Of a DNA stretch of 16,672 nt, positions 1 through 6,246 are shown piece by piece. The position numbers were made by a program, and so were the translations under genes. Source of the DNA: CAYVBE01 sp964448935 (lineage in GTDB: Bacteria; Planctomycetota; Brocadiia; SM23-32); NCBI GenBank assembly GCA_964448935.1, contig CAYVBE010000077.1, forward strand, positions 1 to 16,672, read 5' to 3'. A model generated the notes under the pieces. It saw only the letters and a list, made by a program, of their open reading frames with translations. It was not told where the DNA came from and ran no database searches. The stretch's first letter is position 1, and every line of letters begins with the position of its first letter.

Positions 1-303
1 GTCCAGCAGCAGATCGAGCAGGCAGGGGGAACCGGCCACGTGGACCTCCGCCACGTCCTCGCGGGTGTAGGAACGCGGCGCGCGCATGACGTAGAGGACG
101 GCGTCCGCGCTGACGCCGGGCCCGAGCAGCGCGAACTCTCCCCACGTGGCGCGGAAGGTATTCAGCCATCCTTCGCTCCCATCACCCGGCCGGAAGCGCC
201 CCTGAACGCAGGGCATAGCCGCCGGCCCGCTGAGGCGCACGACGGCCCGCGGGGAGTAGCCGCGTGGCGTGGAAACGGCCGCGATGGTATCCGCGTCGGC
301 CAT
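1..303 (-). CDS. mnmE: MnmE (TrmE), tRNA uridine-5-carboxymethylaminomethyl modification GTPase, N-terminal part
   Basis: Reading the minus strand from ATG at 303 gives 101 open codons that run off the left edge, so only the N-terminal tetrahydrofolate-binding domain is present. The start MADADTIAAVSTPRG matches the DTIAAIATPxG opening of MnmE. RLSGPAA (near residue 27) and PRSYTREDVAEVHVAGS (near residue 80) match the conserved RxSGP and SYTGEDxxExxxHGG motifs. MnmE works with MnmG to modify the wobble uridine of certain tRNAs in the cytoplasm. The usual Gly-rich GRGGIGIVR segment is replaced here by GYSPRAVVR, so this is a divergent member. The ATG shares one base with the TGA stop of the upstream dehydrogenase (TGATG), suggesting translational coupling. 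The GTPase domain lies outside the window, so the full length and integrity cannot be judged. Confidence 0.82.
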   Translation of the reverse strand, partial: MADADTIAAVSTPRGYSPRAVVRLSGPAAMPCVQGRFRPGDGSEGWLNTFRATWGEFALLGPGVSADAVLYVMRAPRSYTREDVAEVHVAGSPCLLDLLLD

Positions 304-1610
304 CAGTCCACCGGGACCTTCAGATCCTCGCGGCCCAGCAGGAACTGCTCCGCCTCGGTGTTCCAGAGGCCGCCGGCCGCCTTGACCAGGCGATCCAACT
401 CCTTGAAGATGTCCTTCAATGGAGGCTCCGCCGTCTCGGCGCGCTCGCCGAATTCGTCAATCGGCGTCAGCGGCATGTCAATCTGGGTGTAGATCAGCTT
501 CTTGCCGCCGGGGATGTCGGGCAGGTCCAGGATGGTCTTGGCGGCAGCGTTCAGCCCGCCCACGTGGGTGACCAGTGCGGCGGGGTTGAGGCGCCCCTCG
601 CTCATGAGGTCCAGCGAGATGCGCATGTCCTCGGTGTTGCCGCCGCTGGTGCCCACCAGGTGGTGCTCCTCGTAGTGGACGTTATAGAAATTGATGCTGG
701 CCGAGAATTCCTTGTCGGGCGGCCCGGCGAAGAAGTTCAGGCACCCGTTCCGGCCCAGCATCCGGTCCGCCTGCTCCACCAGCCCCTCGCCGGGGTAGAA
801 GACGAACACGTCGTCCATCATCTGCCCCTCGGTGAAGCGCCGGACGAACTCCTGCAGCGCCTCGTTGCCGCCCTCCAGCTCCATCGGGTTGACGTAAGCC
901 AGCTCGACGCCCTCCTCGGCCGCTGCTTCGGGCGGGAAGACGCTTTCGGCGCGCGCGAGCCGCTGCGGGTCTATGTCCGTGACCAGCAGCCTGCCCGGCT
1001 TCCTGGGCCCGTGTATGGCAAAGTCTATCGCACCCATCCCCATAGGCCCGGCGGCCGCCAGCAACGTGCAGTTACCGCCCTCGCGGATGCCCATTTCGTA
1101 GTCATAGCTGCCGGGCTGGTAGTGATACTGCGCCCGGAACGCCCCTACGATGCAGGACATGGGCTCGGCCAGGGACGCCTTGAAGAACGCATCCCCGGTG
1201 TAGGGCAGCAGGCAGTCCATGATCATCACCTCTTTGGGGATGACCACGCGCACGGCATTGCCGCCGATGTACGGGTAGGAGTAACCGGGCGCATCCGTGG
1301 AGCCCTCATACATCACGGCGGGCTGGATGGCATACATCTCGCCTTTTTCATAGCGGCCCGCCCACTTGCTGCCGACCTTCAGCAGCCGACCGGCGAACTC
1401 GTGCCCCAGAAGCGTGGGATTCTGCGCCACGTCATCCGGCACGCGTTTATGGTCCCCCCCCTGCTCGGCCGCCTTGTGGGACGACATGCAGATGCTGTTG
1501 GTGACGACCTCGGCCAGAATCTCGTCCTCGGCCGGGTCCGGCAGATCGAAGTTCTCCAGCCGCAGGTTCCGCCGGCCGTAAATCCTGAGCGCCCTGGTGC
1601 GAACCGACAT
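303..1610 (-). CDS. Zinc-dependent medium-chain alcohol/polyol dehydrogenase, L-sorbose-1-phosphate reductase-like
   Basis: This 435-aa protein has the two-domain layout of medium-chain dehydrogenases. The catalytic-zinc ligands are recognisable as C41 (NSICMSSHK), H70-E71 (LLGHEFAG) and E149 (LAEPMSC). The nucleotide-binding loop is AAAGPMGMG (residues 185-193), followed by a beta-strand ending in TDID, whose acidic residue favours NAD(H) over NADP(H) in this superfamily. I see no four-cysteine structural-zinc lobe. At 435 aa it is longer than the usual 340-370 aa, and together with the overall sequence style this resembles enzymes annotated as L-sorbose-1-phosphate reductase; the real substrate is unknown. 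The ATG at 1610 has a strong GGAGG (1623..1619) eight bases upstream. It has its own promoter-like sequence and overlaps mnmE at its end, so the two may be co-expressed although no functional link is evident. Confidence 0.85.
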   Translation of the reverse strand: MSVRTRALRIYGRRNLRLENFDLPDPAEDEILAEVVTNSICMSSHKAAEQGGDHKRVPDDVAQNPTLLGHEFAGRLLKVGSKWAGRYEKGEMYAIQPAVMYEGSTDAPGYSYPYIGGNAVRVVIPKEVMIMDCLLPYTGDAFFKASLAEPMSCIVGAFRAQYHYQPGSYDYEMGIREGGNCTLLAAAGPMGMGAIDFAIHGPRKPGRLLVTDIDPQRLARAESVFPPEAAAEEGVELAYVNPMELEGGNEALQEFVRRFTEGQMMDDVFVFYPGEGLVEQADRMLGRNGCLNFFAGPPDKEFSASINFYNVHYEEHHLVGTSGGNTEDMRISLDLMSEGRLNPAALVTHVGGLNAAAKTILDLPDIPGGKKLIYTQIDMPLTPIDEFGERAETAEPPLKDIFKELDRLVKAAGGLWNTEAEQFLLGREDLKVPVD

Positions 1611-1664
1611 TTCAGCTTCCTCCGTGACGATGTGCGCAGATGTGACGGGTAGACCCCGACTTTG

Positions 1665-1694
1665 ATTATACCGGTGGGCGGCAGAGGGGGAAAG
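1665..1694 (-). promoter_or_regulatory. Putative sigma70-type promoter of the dehydrogenase gene
   Basis: On the minus strand a perfect -10 TATAAT lies at 1670..1665. A weak -35 CTTTCC or TTTCCC sits 17-18 bases upstream, around 1694..1688. It falls in the 95-base gap after the FHA gene and predicts a leader of about 48 bases. The -10 is seen directly; promoter activity is inferred. Confidence 0.5.
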
Positions 1695-1705
1695 CAGAGG
1701 ACCGG

Positions 1706-2023
1706 TCAGAAGGTGTCTTCGTCCTCTTCTTGGGGCCGGCGGAAGACGAACTGGGTGTGGCCGATGGTCACTACGTCACCGTCGTAGAGCATGGAGTTCG
1801 TGACGCGCTCACCGTTCAGAAACGTGCCGTTGCGGCTGTTGCAGTCCACCAGCCAGAAGAAATCTCCGTCGTAATCAATGCGGCAGTGGGTGCGGGAAAT
1901 GCCCTTGTCCAGGATCTTCATCTCGTTGCTGGCGCGCCGACCTATGGAAAACGAGTCCTGGTCGGTGATCTCTCGCACCTCGCCGGCGGCCGGCCCGTCG
2001 GTTACTTCGATTTTGGCTTTCAT
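1706..2023 (-). CDS. Stand-alone FHA-domain protein
   Basis: This 105-aa protein is essentially one forkhead-associated domain, the module that binds phosphothreonine peptides. The diagnostic residues are intact: the GR pair at 28-29 (SIGRR), S43-R44-x-H46 (SRTHC) and N65-G66-T67 (SRNGTFLNG). A short acidic tail, EEDEDTF, follows and contains one Thr. There is no signal peptide or membrane segment, so it should act in the cytoplasm as a reader of phosphorylated partners. It lies 31 bases downstream of an FHA-pseudokinase gene and two genes downstream of a kinase, in the same direction. Its likely job is therefore to dock to proteins phosphorylated by that kinase, or to be phosphorylated on its tail. 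The partner cannot be named from sequence. The Shine-Dalgarno sequence before ATG 2023 is weak (GAGAAG), which fits translation as a downstream operon member. Confidence 0.88.
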   Translation of the reverse strand: MKAKIEVTDGPAAGEVREITDQDSFSIGRRASNEMKILDKGISRTHCRIDYDGDFFWLVDCNSRNGTFLNGERVTNSMLYDGDVVTIGHTQFVFRRPQEEDEDTF

Positions 2024-2054
2024 GGCTGGCTTCTCATGCAGTGGAAGGCAAGAA

Positions 2055-3281
2055 TCAGTCTCCGGCGCCGGACACGGCCCTCTGCAGCCCCTGCTTCATT
2101 TCTCCCGGCGAGTTGTAGCGTTCGTAATCCGACATGGCCCGGCCTATCACCTCGAGGACGCCGTCGGGCACCGAAGGATTGAGCCGCTTCAGGTCCCGTG
2201 CCTTCCGATCAAAGGCGCTGGAGACACTGGTTTTCGGCAGTTTTGTGGAGAAAGGTGCGTTCGCCGAGAGCATAAAGTAAAGGACGGCTCCCGCGCCGAA
2301 CACGTCCGCCTTCTGATCGGCAACAACCGGATAGGCTATCAGCTCGGGCGCGGCAAACTCCGGCGACACCCGCACGCTGCCGTCCATCACCCGCGTAACC
2401 TGAGCGTCCTGGCGGCCGGTAAGCGGCTTGACCAGGTCGAAATCGGTGAGTTTGATGCGCAGGTCCTTCAGGACGAGGATGTTGTCCGGCCGGGTCGCGC
2501 GGAAAACCAGGTCCTGCTCGTAGGCGTACTGCAGCGCGTCCAGCACCTGCCCGATGATCTTCACGGCATCCTGCAGTTCCAGAGGCCCACCCCTGTGCTC
2601 GACGAACTGCTGCAGGTTCTTGCCGGGCACGTACTCCATGGCGATGTAGTACCATTCCCCCTGGCGACCGCCCTTGAAGACGCGCACGAAATTGGGATGG
2701 CGCAGCGTGGCGCTGTGTTTGGCCCCGCGGATGAAACGGTTCCGGTCCTCCACGCGGACCTCCGGCAGCGGCTTCATCACCTTGACGGCCACCGGTATGT
2801 CCTTCTCGGGGTCCCTGGCCCGAAAGATGGCGGACCATTCGCCGTCGAAAATCATCTTCTCTATCTCGAAGCCGCCGAATTCCGTGCCGATCAGTTCCTG
2901 AAGCTGCTCCTGTATCTCGAGTTCCTCTTCCTGGAGCCCTCCTTTGGGCGGCCCCCCTTCGCGGGCCTCCTTCTGCGCGGGGTGGATCACCCGCAGCACG
3001 TGCTGCCCCAGCGTGATGGTATCACCGTCATCGAGTTCGACCTGCTCATCTATCAGCTTGTCGTTGACGCGGGTCCCGTTGTGGCTGCCCAGGTCCCGGA
3101 TATTCAGGTGGCCGTCTTCGTAGGTAAGTTCGCAATGCCTGCGGGAAAGCTGGTGGTCCGCCAGGCGTACCTGGCAGAAGCCGCCACGCCCGATCCAGAC
3201 GGCTTCTTCCTCCTCAACGGGGGGGATTTCGTACTCGAAGTCCACCTGCCTGCCAACTTCTACGCGGAGGCGGGGGTTCAT
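2055..3281 (-). CDS. FHA domain fused to a predicted Ser/Thr pseudokinase
   Basis: The 408-aa protein has an N-terminal FHA domain (about residues 7-100; GR 31-32, SRRHC 46-50, SHNGT 66-70). A charged linker rich in Glu/Gln follows (101-136), then a protein-kinase fold (about 137-400). The kinase fold keeps the VAVK lysine (K167), the loop Asn (N267), the metal-binding Asp of DFG (D280), APE (311-313) and the helix-F Asp in ADVFGAG. It has lost most catalytic features: the Gly-rich loop reads MIFDGEWSAIF, the helix-C Glu is G186, HRDxKPxN reads FRATRPDN (catalytic Asp to A262, Lys to R264), and DFG reads DFD. It is therefore probably catalytically dead, though it may still bind nucleotide. 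A perfect AGGAGG lies eight bases before ATG 3281. The gene sits between an apparently active kinase and a free FHA protein, so a scaffold or allosteric-regulator role is the best inference. Mycobacterial MviN with FhaA is a loose analogue in which the two domains are on separate proteins. Confidence 0.88.
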   Translation of the reverse strand: MNPRLRVEVGRQVDFEYEIPPVEEEEAVWIGRGGFCQVRLADHQLSRRHCELTYEDGHLNIRDLGSHNGTRVNDKLIDEQVELDDGDTITLGQHVLRVIHPAQKEAREGGPPKGGLQEEELEIQEQLQELIGTEFGGFEIEKMIFDGEWSAIFRARDPEKDIPVAVKVMKPLPEVRVEDRNRFIRGAKHSATLRHPNFVRVFKGGRQGEWYYIAMEYVPGKNLQQFVEHRGGPLELQDAVKIIGQVLDALQYAYEQDLVFRATRPDNILVLKDLRIKLTDFDLVKPLTGRQDAQVTRVMDGSVRVSPEFAAPELIAYPVVADQKADVFGAGAVLYFMLSANAPFSTKLPKTSVSSAFDRKARDLKRLNPSVPDGVLEVIGRAMSDYERYNSPGEMKQGLQRAVSGAGD

Positions 3282-3314
3282 CTGCCGTCCCTCCTCGAGC
3301 AGCTTGTTGGGACT

Positions 3315-3331
3315 CCGCGCGCCCGGCGCGG
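3315..3331. other. GC-rich intercistronic hairpin
   Basis: A perfect 6-bp inverted repeat (CCGCGC, 5-base loop, GCGCGG) lies in the 55-base gap between the kinase and FHA-pseudokinase genes. There is no T-tract, so it is not a standard intrinsic terminator. It could tune mRNA stability or expression ratio, or be a chance product of high GC content. Confidence 0.3.
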
Positions 3332-3336
3332 GACAA

Positions 3337-4212
3337 TTACTCCCGGCTGCCTGACACCGCGATCTGCACGGCGGCGTGCAGGTCCTTCATGACCTCGTCC
3401 ATAGACTTATAGCGCATGTCTCGATCTTTTGCAATGCACTTCTGAATCACATCGTCCAGCTCTTGCGGCAGATCGGCGTCGAATCTGCTCAGGTGCAGGG
3501 GCCTCGCGTTCAGGTGGTGCTCCATGCGCCTCCTGCGCGTGCTGGCCGTGGGGAAAGGATGGCGGAATGTGATGATCTCGAAGATCGAGACGCCGTAGGC
3601 GTATATGTCGGTCCGTTCGTCCACGTTCAGGTTTCTCACCTGCTCGGGGGCCATGTAGCTGGCCGTGCCCGCCCGGGTGACCGTTGCCCGGTGCTTCAAC
3701 TGGGCGGGGATGGTCAGGCCGAAATCTATGATCTTGGGAACACCATCCTCGGTCAGCAGCACGTTCTTGGGGCAGAAATCCCGGTGGATCAGCCCCATCC
3801 CGTGGATGTAGCGTAGCCCGGCTCCCAACTGCATTATCAGCCGGAACCGGTTCTGGCTCACTCTGTCGGAGCCCGTCGCAGTGAGGGTGCCCAGGTTGGG
3901 GCCGTCCACGAACTCCATGCAGATGTAGTACTCCCCCTTGCGCTCCCGGCCGTAATCGAAGGTGCGGATCACGTTCGGGTGGTTCAGCCGCAGCGCTATC
4001 TCGCCCTCGCCGGTCTCGAACTGACTGCGAAACCGTTCCTGCGTTTCGACGGACTCGGAGGTCAAAACCTTGAGCGCGCATATCTCGCCCGTCTCCGGGT
4101 GCCGCGCCTTCCATATCCGGCTCATCCCGCCGCGGGCAATCTCTTCGATCAGCTCATACCCGCCGTAGCGGTCCTTTTTTCGGAAGAGTATAAAGTCCAG
4201 GAACCCGCTCAT
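3337..4212 (-). CDS. Cytosolic Ser/Thr protein kinase with HRDFCPKN catalytic loop
   Basis: With the ATG at 4212 this is a 291-aa protein that is almost entirely a kinase domain. The Gly-rich loop is IARGGMSRIW (25-34), the ATP lysine K48 (CALK), the helix-C Glu E69, the catalytic Asp D145 in HRDFCPKN, the loop Asn N150, DFG 163-165, and APE 188-190 (YMAPEQ). The activation segment carries several Thr residues (TVTRAGTAS) available for autophosphorylation. The Lys usually two residues after the HRD Asp is Cys147. I recall similar HRDxCP loops in planctomycete kinases, so it is probably active. There is no transmembrane or PASTA-like sensor, and the protein ends just after the kinase fold, so input must come from partners. 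An in-frame GTG at 4269 would add 19 residues, but it lacks a ribosome-binding site and would sit about 10 bases from the predicted transcript start. It heads the kinase, FHA-pseudokinase, FHA gene series. Confidence 0.9.
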   Translation of the reverse strand: MSGFLDFILFRKKDRYGGYELIEEIARGGMSRIWKARHPETGEICALKVLTSESVETQERFRSQFETGEGEIALRLNHPNVIRTFDYGRERKGEYYICMEFVDGPNLGTLTATGSDRVSQNRFRLIMQLGAGLRYIHGMGLIHRDFCPKNVLLTEDGVPKIIDFGLTIPAQLKHRATVTRAGTASYMAPEQVRNLNVDERTDIYAYGVSIFEIITFRHPFPTASTRRRRMEHHLNARPLHLSRFDADLPQELDDVIQKCIAKDRDMRYKSMDEVMKDLHAAVQIAVSGSRE

Positions 4213-4285
4213 AGCTGCCCATCCCACCCAGTGTTCCGAGTAACCCGCGTCTTCTACCTGAATTGCCACTGATCTGGTACGTCAC

Positions 4286-4316
4286 ATAATAGCATTATGC
4301 GGGACCGTTTCGCCAA
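4286..4316 (-). promoter_or_regulatory. Possible promoter with palindrome upstream of the kinase gene
   Basis: On the minus strand, TTGGCG (4316..4311) is followed after 19 bases by TATTAT (4291..4286). The same A/T-rich spot (4285-4299) is a perfect inverted repeat, CATAAT-AGC-ATTATG on the plus strand, in an otherwise GC-rich region. It could be a promoter, an operator overlapping the -10, or both. The spacing is long, so confidence is low. Confidence 0.3.
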
Positions 4317-4334
4317 CCCGGCGCGCCCGCCGCG

Positions 4335-6107
4335 TCAGGCGGCCGCAAGATGCCACGACAAGGCCAGCAGGCCCGCCAGATAGAACTTCCCCGTCACCAG
4401 CATCTCGGCCAGGTCCTCCTCCATGCCCGCCTGCCGACGCAGAAGGGTGAAGCACAGCACGGTGTAGGGAATTCCGGCCAGCAGCAGAAAACCCGGCGTC
4501 GCCATCCAGCCGCCCAGTGTAGCGGCCGTCAGGATAACGCCCTCCAGCGCCACCAGGGCCAGGATAAGCCAGGTGGTGGCCCGGGTCCCCAGCAGGCCGG
4601 CCAGCGTCTCCCGCCCCACAAGCTGGTCGGCCGCCACGTCCCGCATGTCCAGCATCAGCGCGCGCTGAAAGGCCATCAGAAAGCAGACGGCGAACGCCGC
4701 CGCCGCGCACCGCCACACCCCGGCCGGACCTCCGCCGGCCAGAGCGGGGACCACCACGGCCAGCGTGGCCCAGGCCAGCCCCACGAAGATCTCCTTCGAT
4801 GCCGGCATCTGCTGCAGACTGCGCAGCCTCAGCCTGGACGCCAGCCGGCCCGGCCACCTCATCTGATACAGCAGTCCCACCACCAGCCCCAGTGCAACCA
4901 CGCCGAACGCCCACGCCGGCAGCCACAGGGCGAACGCCAGGCAGCCCACGGCGGACGACACTCCGATCCAGAACAGAACTCTCTCGTGCGCCATGAAGAA
5001 GTCCGACCGGGCCGGCTCGCTCAGGTAGAGCGATTCCCGCCGCACATATTGGTTCAGCAACTGCTGGGCCAGCACGAAGAGGAAGCTCACGGCCATGCAC
5101 GACGGCCAGTCGGGGATGGGACGGGCAAACAGCCGCGTGGCCGCGTACGTCAACGCCGCCACGGCCCCGGCGGCGAACAGGTTGGTGTAGGCCATGGCCC
5201 GGACGGCCCTGCGCGCATAGGCCCGCAGCGGGTGCGCCCGGCGGCGGTGCTCGTCCCTGAGACACAGGACCACCCGCCGGATCATCCAGTTGGGCGTAGA
5301 GGCGCCCGCCGTGACCCCCACGCGCCGGTGCGCGAGCAGCTCGTCCACGTCCAGTTCCTCTTCCGTCTCCACGTAGCAGGTGGGCGTGCCAGTCTGGGCG
5401 CTTATCTCTGCCAGACGGCGCGTGTTAGCGCTGTTGTGCCCGCCCACGACGACCATGGCGTCCACCTCGGCGGCCAGGCGTCTGACCTCCGCCTGGCGCT
5501 GCTCCGTCGAACGGCAGATAGTGTTGAACGTCTCGCAGTCGCCGTAGCGCTCCCGCACTTTCTCCACCGTGGCCCGGAACACCTCCTCGTTCTGCGTGGT
5601 CTGGGCCACGACGGCCACCTTCTGCGCGGGCGGCAGATCGTCCACCTCCTCGGGGCCGGCCACCACGTGGCCGCGGCCGTCGGCGTAGCTCAGGACCCCT
5701 TCGACCTCGGCGTGGTCGCGGTCGCCCACGACGACGCACATGTAGCCCTTCTCGGCGTGCTCCTGCACGATCCGCTGCAGCCCGCGCACGTGCGGACAGG
5801 TGGCGTCCAGCAGGCGCGCGCAGCCCTGCCGCAGCTCGTCCTGCTGCTCGCGCGACAGGCCGTGGGCGCGCACGACCGTTGTGCCCTTTCCGCCCTTGCC
5901 GTTCTCGCCCATCAGCAGCACGCCCCGTCTCTCCAGCAGTTCCAGCACCTGCCGGTTGTGGATCAGCGGGCCGGGCGTCCGGATGGGCAGAGACGTGCGG
6001 GGGTCCTCCGCGGCCTCCAGCACCAGCCGCACCGCCCGCTGCACTCCCATGCAGAAACCGGCGGTCCGCGCCAGCACTATCTCGAAACTCTGGTCGTCCT
6101 CGGACAC
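4335..6107 (-). CDS. ispH: IspH (HMBPP reductase) fused to a UbiA-like prenyltransferase domain
   Basis: Residues 1 to about 285 of this 590-aa protein are a complete IspH, the [4Fe-4S] enzyme that makes IPP and DMAPP in the last step of the MEP pathway. The cluster cysteines are C19 (GFCMGV), C104 (ATCPHV) and C198 (NTICRSTEQRQ). Other key residues are H82 (RAHGL), H132 and E134 (DRDHAEVEG), T170-T171 (AQTT), the HNSANT loop and GASTP (268-272). Residues from about 305 to 590 are a hydrophobic, multi-pass UbiA-like domain. Its second Asp motif is intact (DMRDVAAD, 487-494), but the first, usually NDxxDxxxD, reads NQYVRRESL from N352 and lacks its Asp residues. IspH is normally about 280-320 aa and soluble, so this is a fusion. 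I chose GTG 6107 because AAAGG lies eight bases upstream and a strong promoter ends about 40 bases before it. A longer reading from 6596 would cross that promoter and the divergent gene. Confidence 0.88.
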   Translation of the reverse strand: MSEDDQSFEIVLARTAGFCMGVQRAVRLVLEAAEDPRTSLPIRTPGPLIHNRQVLELLERRGVLLMGENGKGGKGTTVVRAHGLSREQQDELRQGCARLLDATCPHVRGLQRIVQEHAEKGYMCVVVGDRDHAEVEGVLSYADGRGHVVAGPEEVDDLPPAQKVAVVAQTTQNEEVFRATVEKVRERYGDCETFNTICRSTEQRQAEVRRLAAEVDAMVVVGGHNSANTRRLAEISAQTGTPTCYVETEEELDVDELLAHRRVGVTAGASTPNWMIRRVVLCLRDEHRRRAHPLRAYARRAVRAMAYTNLFAAGAVAALTYAATRLFARPIPDWPSCMAVSFLFVLAQQLLNQYVRRESLYLSEPARSDFFMAHERVLFWIGVSSAVGCLAFALWLPAWAFGVVALGLVVGLLYQMRWPGRLASRLRLRSLQQMPASKEIFVGLAWATLAVVVPALAGGGPAGVWRCAAAAFAVCFLMAFQRALMLDMRDVAADQLVGRETLAGLLGTRATTWLILALVALEGVILTAATLGGWMATPGFLLLAGIPYTVLCFTLLRRQAGMEEDLAEMLVTGKFYLAGLLALSWHLAAA

Positions 6108-6146
6108 GCACTGCACCTTTGCACAAAGGGAGGGGAATCGGTAAGA

Positions 6147-6176
6147 ATTATAGGTGTCCTGCGTCAGCGCTGTCAA
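6147..6176 (-). promoter_or_regulatory. Sigma70-type promoter of the ispH operon
   Basis: On the minus strand a perfect -35 TTGACA (6176..6171) and a perfect -10 TATAAT (6152..6147) are separated by 18 bases. The predicted transcript starts near 6140, giving a leader of about 33 bases to GTG 6107. It lies in the divergent gap between the ispH fusion and the TPR gene and is the best promoter in the window. No operator is obvious. Confidence 0.78.
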
Positions 6177-6246
6177 CGCCGCAACGTGCCGATCGCTTTC
6201 CACTTCCCGGTCTGGACAACCGCTCCCCTCATCGCCAAAGGCTGGT

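Noticed and set aside
264..1652. Plus-strand frame of 462 codons opposite the dehydrogenase
   Set aside because: It is a shadow of the minus-strand enzyme, which shows zinc ligands, a nucleotide-binding loop and a strong ribosome-binding site.
4213..4269. GTG start at 4269 for the kinase
   Set aside because: It has no ribosome-binding site and no kinase-domain residues before the ATG at 4212. It is kept as an alternative, not excluded.
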